This document shows positions 5,434-9,129 of a stretch of 9,129 bases of DNA, one piece after another (within the stretch, counting starts at the first letter, position 1; each line of letters begins with the position of its first letter). This DNA comes from Caldilinea sp. Its GTDB lineage: Bacteria > Chloroflexota > Anaerolineae > Caldilineales > Caldilineaceae. Both the position numbers and the translations under genes were made by a program. The stretch spans positions 1-9,129 of the forward strand of contig JANWYX010000403.1 in NCBI GenBank assembly GCA_025055055.1. Direction: 5' to 3'. Under the pieces are notes generated by a model. The model searched no databases, was not told the DNA's origin, and was given only the letters and a program-made list of their open reading frames with translations.

Positions 5434-7020
5434 TCACCATACGTTCATGACCTGCTTTCTCGGCAGCGCCTTGAAGCGCCGCGACGTCGACAGCGCAGCA
5501 ATGGTATCTGCCAGATACGTCATTGCCAACGAGTCGGCAAAGTCGGGCGATTCGACGCCCCTGCGCTTCATGTCTTTTTTCGATTCGATGATGTAGCGCA
5601 TGCGGGCGTCCATCCCGTAGTTGACCGAGCACAGCTGTTCCTGTAACCGGTCGTCGTCCGGCAGTTGAGAAAAACGAATGGCATCGCGCATGCGCATCCA
5701 CAGTTCGGCGCGCATGTTGGCGTACACCTTCGGGTCGGACGCTTCCTGTGCCGGATTGAACTCGGCCAGCGGGAATCCTGGAATGCGACGAAGTGCAGCG
5801 CATACGGCAGCGCCGATACCGGTTGCTTCGACGATGACCTGCTGGCAGGTCGGCCATTTGGCTTTTTCGTCCACCACGCGGGCGGCAAGGTCGATGCCGT
5901 CGAGTCCCGACCACGACATCTGCTTGTGTACTTTCGGTCCTTGCCGGATGGTAAGCACGGACAGGTTGTCGCCGAATTCAGCTGGGTCGAGCGCCATGAC
6001 GACCGGATACATGGCGTAATCCGCTGGTTTCAGCACGCGGTTTCTGGCCTCGCGTACGTCGTCGGGGGCAATGACGCCGGAGTATCCGGCCCGCGGCGGC
6101 AGTCCGCGCACGCGGACGCGGAAGAAATCCGAATCCTCGCCGTACTCCTTGGCCCACGCATCGATCAGCATTTTGTTGCTGAACCTCGAGGTGCGGCTGT
6201 CGACTGTCAGATGAAACCAGCGGTCCGACTTGCCGGCAAAGATGTCGTAGAACCGGCCGGTCGAGCGCGTTGGGTTGCCGAATGCGCACCAGATGATCTG
6301 CGTGCCGGAGTCGGTCATCGCGCCTTCCGAGACGCGCCAGATTTCGTCGTGGATTTCGGATGCCTCGTCCATGATGAGCAGGACGCGGCGGCCCCGGTTG
6401 TGCAGACCGGCAAACGCCGCTGGCTGCTTTTCCGACCATGGCACGGCGTCGATGCGCCACTGTTTTTCGGTGCTGACGTCGGCGGTTTTGATGCTGGTGG
6501 CCGACAGGTTGAACAGCTTTTGCGCCACGAACATGTTGTGCCAGCGGGCCAGTTCTGGCCACGTCTTGGTCCGTAGCTGGGTTTCGGTCATGGCGGTGAC
6601 CACGCCGCGGGTCAGCTCGCGGGTGGAAATTGCCCAGTGCACGATCCAGGCGGTCAGGGCGCTTTTGCCTACGCCGTGGCCCGATCGCACGCCGATCTGA
6701 ACGACCGCGCCGTCGTTTCCTCCCTCGCGCAGCCGCCTGGCGATTTCTTCGAGGACCTGGCGCTGCCACTGGTCCGGGCCGGTTTCGTTTTCGAGTTCGG
6801 TGCCTTTCTGTCGCCACGGGTAGGCCCATTTGACGAACCCGACCGGATCGAACTCGAAAGACGCCAGTTGAAGGCAGACCTCATCCAGAATCTTGAATTC
6901 TTCGTGGATGTTTCCGCCGACTGCGATCCTGTGATCGCCTGCGGGATCGTCTTTCGGTCTTTGGTTGGCAACCCTTCGCTTGGCATCGAGCGATGCCGGA
7001 TCGGGCAGGGGCGCTCCCAT
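5434..7020 (-). CDS. terL: Terminase large subunit (528 aa)
   Basis: This is the packaging motor ATPase and headful or site-specific nuclease, which pumps phage DNA through the portal. The ATPase half shows a Walker A loop, SGHGVGKS (113-120), a Walker B strand, VLLIMDE (213-219), with the catalytic Glu219, and the coupling-type motif FGNPTRSTGRFY (247-258). The RNase H-like nuclease half shows an acidic residue in MALDPAEFGDN (Asp345, Asp351), VIVEATGIG (Glu398) and a final acidic pair in SPDFADSLAM (Asp493, Asp496), consistent with a metal-binding active site. The frame is complete and of normal length. The ATG at 7020 lies 9 nt after the stop of the preceding gene; its ribosome-binding site is weak, suggesting coupling. 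The stop is followed 4 nt later by the portal start. Confidence 0.95.
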   Translation of the reverse strand: MGAPLPDPASLDAKRRVANQRPKDDPAGDHRIAVGGNIHEEFKILDEVCLQLASFEFDPVGFVKWAYPWRQKGTELENETGPDQWQRQVLEEIARRLREGGNDGAVVQIGVRSGHGVGKSALTAWIVHWAISTRELTRGVVTAMTETQLRTKTWPELARWHNMFVAQKLFNLSATSIKTADVSTEKQWRIDAVPWSEKQPAAFAGLHNRGRRVLLIMDEASEIHDEIWRVSEGAMTDSGTQIIWCAFGNPTRSTGRFYDIFAGKSDRWFHLTVDSRTSRFSNKMLIDAWAKEYGEDSDFFRVRVRGLPPRAGYSGVIAPDDVREARNRVLKPADYAMYPVVMALDPAEFGDNLSVLTIRQGPKVHKQMSWSGLDGIDLAARVVDEKAKWPTCQQVIVEATGIGAAVCAALRRIPGFPLAEFNPAQEASDPKVYANMRAELWMRMRDAIRFSQLPDDDRLQEQLCSVNYGMDARMRYIIESKKDMKRRGVESPDFADSLAMTYLADTIAALSTSRRFKALPRKQVMNVW

Positions 7021-7029
7021 TGCCGCGCT

Positions 7030-7404
7030 TCAGTACGGCTTTTTGCTTCTGCTGCGTGCTGTGCTGTTGCGTCCAAAGGTCAGGGAGTCCCGGCCGGGCA
7101 TCCACAGCGCTTCATCCTGGGGCCGTTCGTTGTAGGGAGGCGCGGCCACGCGCAGCTGCTGTGGCTCGATGACGGCGCGCACCTTTGCAGAGCGGGCCAT
7201 GCCGCTGCGCACGATGTAGTCGATCTGCTGACCGCAGCCGGTCATCAACGCGCGTGTCGTTCCGGCATCGGGGATTCCAGGCTTGCCTTTCATGGTTCGC
7301 TCCGCGGCGCAACTCGAAAGCTGTGGCATGATGATAAACTGAACCTTGGGCAACGTTGTCGCCGGGACAGCCTTCGCAAACCTTCCTCCTTCGTCGCTGG
7401 CCAT
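7030..7404 (-). CDS. Hypothetical phage protein upstream of terL (124 aa)
   Basis: The ATG at 7404 is preceded by GGAGGAG (7412-7418) at 7 nt, the strongest ribosome-binding site in the operon. It overlaps the stop of a possible upstream frame as TGATG. The product begins MASDEGGRFAKAVPATTLPK and includes VQFIIMPQLSSCAAERTMKG. A middle part (TTRALMTGCGQQIDYIVRSG, then KVRAVIEPQQLRV) is followed by a Pro-rich and then basic C-terminus, TARSRSKKPY. The small terminase subunit is normally found here, but I see no helix-turn-helix of the usual small-terminase kind, so I leave it as hypothetical. Its 9-nt distance from terL supports a packaging-related role. The frame stays open to 7467, but the upstream part is Arg-rich and unconvincing. 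Confidence 0.8.
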   Translation of the reverse strand: MASDEGGRFAKAVPATTLPKVQFIIMPQLSSCAAERTMKGKPGIPDAGTTRALMTGCGQQIDYIVRSGMARSAKVRAVIEPQQLRVAAPPYNERPQDEALWMPGRDSLTFGRNSTARSRSKKPY

Positions 7405-7601
7405 CAGTCGTCTCCTCCTGCGGCCAGTCGCACGGCGCGAAGGTTGCTCCGAACACGAACCGACCAAGGCGCGGAGCTAACCGGCGAACCTTTTTTTGCC
7501 ACCCCGTGAAACCGGTCACGCAAATTGGCTAGTTTTCTGGTCTTGCATTGACCGTTGTGTTGTTGGCATAGTTGTCGTCGATGAAGGGGGGTAAGTCGCA
7601 T
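7404..7601 (-). CDS. Possible small protein at operon head (65 aa)
   Basis: The ATG at 7601 opens a frame MRLTPLHRRQLCQQHNGQCK, continuing through KTRKLANLRDRFHGVAKKGS to RSNLRAVRLAAGGDD. Its TGA overlaps the next start as TGATG. That overlap, repeated at several real junctions in this operon, is the only positive evidence. No ribosome-binding site precedes the ATG, composition is Arg/Leu/Gln-rich and a competing frame is open across the same bases. If real, it would be the first gene of the leftward operon. If not, the stretch is leader or promoter DNA. Confidence 0.25.
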   Translation of the reverse strand: MRLTPLHRRQLCQQHNGQCKTRKLANLRDRFHGVAKKGSPVSSAPWSVRVRSNLRAVRLAAGGDD

Positions 7602-7769
7602 TAGCCGGTTGCTGCGGGGTGCTGCAGGCCGCCACAAGGCCGCCTTCCTCCCCCTTCAGCGACCTTTCGGCCATGCGCCATGAGCAATGGCGCCAGCACC
7701 CCACAGCAACCGGCAATCTCCCTTTCACCAAAGCAGACCGACGTCTTTCCTCGGGGGGAGAAGCTTTCG
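7405..7769. promoter_or_regulatory. Divergent intergenic control region
   Basis: This stretch separates the leftward packaging operon from the rightward replication gene and must hold the start signals for the rightward gene, and perhaps the leftward one. No strong sigma70 pair is visible; the best plus-strand match is TTGCAT (7544-7549) and CATAGT (7567-7572), 17 nt apart, which is weak. It contains a 21-bp inverted repeat, an 8-bp direct repeat AGGCCGCC (7626-7633 and 7637-7644, one 11-bp step apart) and a GCGCCAT/ATGGCGC hairpin (7675-7693). The GGGGGGAG at 7753-7760 is the ribosome-binding site for the DUF1376 gene. A packaging recognition site could also lie here. Confidence 0.55.
7604..7714. 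repeat. Long inverted repeat, 21-nt arms
   Basis: The left arm is 7604-7624 (starting GCCGGTTGCTG) and the right arm 7694-7714 (ending CAGCAACCGGC). They are complementary at 20 of 21 positions with a 69-nt spacer. The single mismatch is C7615 against A7703. In a plus-strand RNA this is C·A; in a minus-strand RNA it is a G·U wobble, so a leftward transcript would pair throughout. The right arm is immediately preceded by a smaller perfect hairpin, GCGCCAT-GAGCA-ATGGCGC (7675-7693). The repeat makes open frames on both strands encode the same STPQQPA peptide, which is a by-product of the symmetry. Possible roles are an operator, an RNA leader fold or an invertible segment. Confidence 0.85.
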
Positions 7770-8771
7770 ATGTCCTTTGCTTTCATGCCCCTTTACACGG
7801 GCGACTACCTGCGCGATACGCGGCACCTGACCCCACAAAAACACGGTATCTATCTGCTGTTCCTGATGCACTGCTGGGACCAGAAAGGGCCGCTGCCGAC
7901 CGACGAAAACGAGCTGGCCGGGATCGCCAATTGCAGGTCGGCAGACGAAATCGAGTCGATGCGATACGTGCTCGGCAGGTACTTCATCCGCATGGAAGAC
8001 GGTTGGTACAACAAGCGGATGACAGAACTCATCGCCAGGTACCAAACCGTCCGGGAATCGCGCAGCAAAGGCGGCAAAAACAGGGCCGCAAAATTTGCTG
8101 CGCCGCAGCGTGCTCAAGCACTGCTTAAGCACTGCTCAAGCACTGCTCAAGCACCTATATATATAAAAGATATCTCTTTAACACCTGTACCTTTCGAATC
8201 TTCTTACGAAGATTCTCAAGGTACAGGTGTTGGTGATCGCTCGTTCGAGCCGAACGAAAATTCCGCGCTGCAGCACAAAGAAGAAGAGCAAGAAAACCCA
8301 ACAAATCCAACAACTTGCAAGACCCAAACCGAAGAAGATTGTGCACAGCAGCGTGCTCAAGCAGTGCTCAAGCAGTGCTCAAGCACGATGCAAAGCAACA
8401 TAGAAAGCAGCCTATTCCCTGAAGAATCAACGCCTTACGTTTTGCCGCGGTGCCCATACGAGGAGATCGTGGCGATGTACCACCGGTTGTTGCCGATGTT
8501 GCCGCGGTGCGAGGTGTTGACGGACACGAGGAAGGGCTACATGCAGGCCAGGTGGCGGCAGGTGTGCGCCGACGAAAGGCTCGACTACCGGCAAGGCCTC
8601 GAGTGGTTCGAAGCCTTCTTCGCCTACGTTGCCGACTCCAGGTTCCTGACCGGCCGCGCACCGGCAGCTCCAGGCAGAAAGCCGTTCCGCGCCTCCCTGG
8701 ACTGGCTCATGCGCCCAGAGAACTTCGCCAAGGTCTACGAAGGAAGGTACAACGATGAAAAAGCTCGCTAA
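7770..8771 (+). CDS. DUF1376-type phage replication protein with origin-like hinge (333 aa)
   Basis: The N-terminus (about 1-85) has the DUF1376 pattern: MSFAFMPLYTGDYLRDTRHL, HGIYLLFLMHCWDQKGPLPT, a DENELAGIA motif and a basic GWYNKRMTEL end. DUF1376 proteins usually occupy the phage replication module and are thought to act in replication initiation. A hinge (about 100-225) is low complexity and contains two related peptides, QRAQALLKHCSST (113-125) and QRAQAVLKQCSST (194-206). A conserved C-terminal part follows (about 227-330; CPYEEIVAMYHRLLPMLPRC, GLEWFEAFFAYV, FLTGR, DWLMRPENFAKVYEGRY), a pattern seen in phage replication proteins. The ATG at 7770 is chosen because GGAG ends 9 nt upstream and the family begins there. 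An ATG at 7680 would add 30 non-conserved residues encoded by the inverted repeat. The next gene overlaps its end by 17 nt. Confidence 0.88.
   Translation: MSFAFMPLYTGDYLRDTRHLTPQKHGIYLLFLMHCWDQKGPLPTDENELAGIANCRSADEIESMRYVLGRYFIRMEDGWYNKRMTELIARYQTVRESRSKGGKNRAAKFAAPQRAQALLKHCSSTAQAPIYIKDISLTPVPFESSYEDSQGTGVGDRSFEPNENSALQHKEEEQENPTNPTTCKTQTEEDCAQQRAQAVLKQCSSTMQSNIESSLFPEESTPYVLPRCPYEEIVAMYHRLLPMLPRCEVLTDTRKGYMQARWRQVCADERLDYRQGLEWFEAFFAYVADSRFLTGRAPAAPGRKPFRASLDWLMRPENFAKVYEGRYNDEKAR
8111..8154 (+). repeat. Iteron-like cluster A, four tandem 11-bp units
   Basis: There are four uninterrupted copies of TGCTCAAGCAC; the second copy is TGCTTAAGCAC. The first ten bases of each unit form a near-palindrome, TGCTyAAGCA, perfect in copy two. 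The 11-bp step places copies on nearly the same DNA face. The cluster is preceded by GCAGCG, so 16 bp (GCAGCGTGCTCAAGCA, 8105-8120) recur exactly at 8348-8363. The AT-rich tract begins at the next base. Confidence 0.95.
8155..8181 (+). other. AT-rich tract, candidate DNA unwinding element
   Basis: The tract runs from CTATATATATAAAAGA to TCTCTTTAA. It has 22 A/T in its first 26 bases, in sharp contrast to the GC-rich surroundings. It lies directly between the four-copy repeat cluster and the large palindrome. It is translated as IYIKDIS-type residues in the hinge of the DUF1376 protein. Confidence 0.7.
8180..8231 (+). repeat. 52-nt composite palindrome
   Basis: The outer arms AACACCTGTACCTT (8180-8193) and AAGGTACAGGTGTT (8218-8231) are perfect 14-bp complements. 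Inside is a 2x2 mismatch (TC 8194-8195 against TC 8216-8217). A second perfect stem follows, GAATCTTC (8196-8203) with GAAGATTC (8208-8215), closing a TTAC loop (8204-8207). It could extrude as a cruciform or fold in mRNA. There is no following T-run, so it is not an intrinsic terminator, and it sits in a continuous reading frame. Confidence 0.95.
8241..8257 (+). repeat. Small perfect hairpin, 7-bp stem
   Basis: TCGTTCG (8241-8247) and CGAACGA (8251-8257) flank an AGC loop. It lies 9 nt after the large palindrome and at the edge of the A-rich segment, adding to the density of symmetric DNA in the proposed origin. On its own it could arise by chance. Confidence 0.7.
8354..8386 (+). repeat. Iteron-like cluster B, three tandem 11-bp units
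   Basis: There are two copies of TGCTCAAGCAG and one TGCTCAAGCAC, without interruption. The core TGCTCAAGCA is the same as in cluster A. The only difference is a G in place of C at the unit end in the first two copies. Together the seven units bracket the AT-rich and palindromic DNA. In protein they give QRAQAVLKQCSST, the partner of QRAQALLKHCSST from cluster A. Confidence 0.95.
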
Positions 8772-9129
8772 GCCACAGGACCAAAAAAGCACAGAAAACG
8801 ACGCAATCACGCGCACCTGCTTCGCATTCGGATGCCCGCTTCCAGGATCGATCACCGACACCCTCTACGGCCCACAGTCCGAAGCCACCTGGCTTTGCAG
8901 GTTCCACCACGGCAAACCCTCACACGACTGGCCAGCCATCACCGAATGGATCACCCAAAACATCAAGAAAATCAACGGCTTGACAGCAGAAGAAAACCCA
9001 CCGAACCCCTTCGAAAAACTCTCCCCGAAGCAGTGCAGGGCCGAAATCAAACGCATCCAGTCCTCACCCAAACCACCACCAACCCAATGGGCATTCAAGC
9101 TCAAACAGCTCGAGGCTCAGGGTAAACCC
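8755..9129 (+). CDS. Cys/His protein of the replication module, N-terminal 125 aa (partial)
   Basis: The ATG has GGAAGG (8742-8747) 7 nt upstream and overlaps the end of the DUF1376 gene by 17 nt, so the two are probably co-transcribed and coupled. The frame is open to the right window edge. The protein begins MKKLAKPQDQKSTENDAITR. It then has a compact cluster, Cys22-x4-Cys27 and Cys48-x2-His51-His52, spaced like a small zinc-binding site, followed by HDWPAITEWI and a Lys/Pro-rich helical part (KQCRAEIKRIQ, WAFKLKQLEAQ). Zinc binding is an inference. Position after a replication initiator candidate would suit a helicase loader or replication accessory protein, but no ATPase motif is present in the visible part. 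The coding strand is notably A/C-rich and poor in T. Confidence 0.8.
   Translation, partial: MKKLAKPQDQKSTENDAITRTCFAFGCPLPGSITDTLYGPQSEATWLCRFHHGKPSHDWPAITEWITQNIKKINGLTAEENPPNPFEKLSPKQCRAEIKRIQSSPKPPPTQWAFKLKQLEAQGKP

Larger units (their letters stand above)
8105..8386 (+). other. Putative replication origin inside the DUF1376 gene
   Basis: The segment contains, in order, four tandem 11-bp repeats (8111-8154), an AT-rich tract (8155-8181), a 52-nt palindrome (8180-8231), a 17-nt hairpin (8241-8257), a strongly A-rich and T-poor top strand (about 8255-8340), a DnaA-box-like TTGTGCACA (8339-8347, 7 of 9 matches to TTATCCACA) and three more copies of the 11-bp unit (8354-8386). Iterons next to an AT-rich unwinding element inside the hinge-coding part of a replication gene is the known plan of the lambdoid origin in gene O. 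The origin function here is inferred from this architecture; no replication data exist. Confidence 0.6.

Noticed and set aside
4080..5450. Plus-strand open frame of 456 codons opposite the portal gene
   Set aside because: The product is rich in His, Arg, Leu and Pro without domain character, and it mirrors the intact portal gene.
7112..7519. Minus-strand 135-codon frame overlapping the gene upstream of terL
   Set aside because: It overlaps a gene with a far better ribosome-binding site and becomes Arg-rich and disordered in the overlap.
7544..7572. Plus-strand sigma70 promoter TTGCAT-17-CATAGT
   Set aside because: Only 3 of 6 and 4 of 6 consensus matches; not strong enough to list as a separate promoter.
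7516..7731. Minus-strand 71-codon frame across the control region
   Set aside because: Its composition is uneven, no ribosome-binding site is seen, and its STPQQPA match to the opposite-strand frame is produced by the inverted repeat.
7680..7769. N-terminal 30-residue extension of the DUF1376 protein from an upstream ATG
   Set aside because: The extension is encoded largely by the inverted repeat, does not fit the family's start at MSFAFMPLYTGDYLRD, and the internal ATG has its own GGAG site.
8180..8231. Intrinsic transcription terminator
   Set aside because: The stem is strong but no U-tract follows on either strand, and it is inside an open gene.
8111..8386. CRISPR array
   Set aside because: The repeats are 11 bp, directly adjacent without unique spacers, and lie in a coding frame; no cas gene is present.

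Overview
The window reads as part of the genome of a tailed double-stranded DNA bacteriophage, or a prophage of one, from a high-GC bacterium. The GC-rich coding sequence and the look of the proteins suggest a proteobacterial, perhaps beta-proteobacterial, host, but that is an impression and not a proof. No bacterial chromosomal gene, integrase, repressor, tRNA or insertion sequence is visible.

Two divergent modules meet in an intergenic control region at about 7405-7769. To the left, everything is on the minus strand and is read right to left. It begins with one or two small genes in the usual small-terminase position (7030-7404 and a doubtful one at 7404-7601). These are followed by the large terminase (5434-7020), the portal protein (3186-5429), a small virion-type protein (2740-3183), a 53-residue membrane protein (2563-2724), a short helical protein (2403-2597), and a membrane-anchored Cys-rich protein with a Pro-Thr linker (1579-2385). 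After these come a 104-residue phage protein (1166-1480), a small basic protein (942-1166), a Cys/His protein (709-999), a beta-rich putative virion protein (248-712), a 65-residue reading frame (51-248) and the first codons of a further structural gene that leaves the window (1-69). Spacing is very tight. Several junctions are TGATG or ATGA overlaps, as expected for one late packaging and morphogenesis operon. The major capsid, scaffold and protease genes are not in the window and presumably lie further left.

To the right, on the plus strand, is the start of a replication module: a 333-residue DUF1376-type phage replication protein (7770-8771), overlapped by the first 125 codons of a Cys/His protein (8755 onward).

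The most striking element lies inside the DUF1376 gene. Four tandem 11-bp repeats (8111-8154) abut an AT-rich stretch (8155-8181). Next come a 52-nt composite palindrome (8180-8231), a second hairpin (8241-8257), an A-rich segment and three more copies of the same 11-bp unit (8354-8386). This falls in the hinge between the conserved N- and C-terminal parts of the protein. The layout is the same in principle as the lambdoid origin inside gene O, so I propose it as the phage replication origin. The divergent control region also carries a 20-of-21 bp inverted repeat (arms 7604-7624 and 7694-7714).
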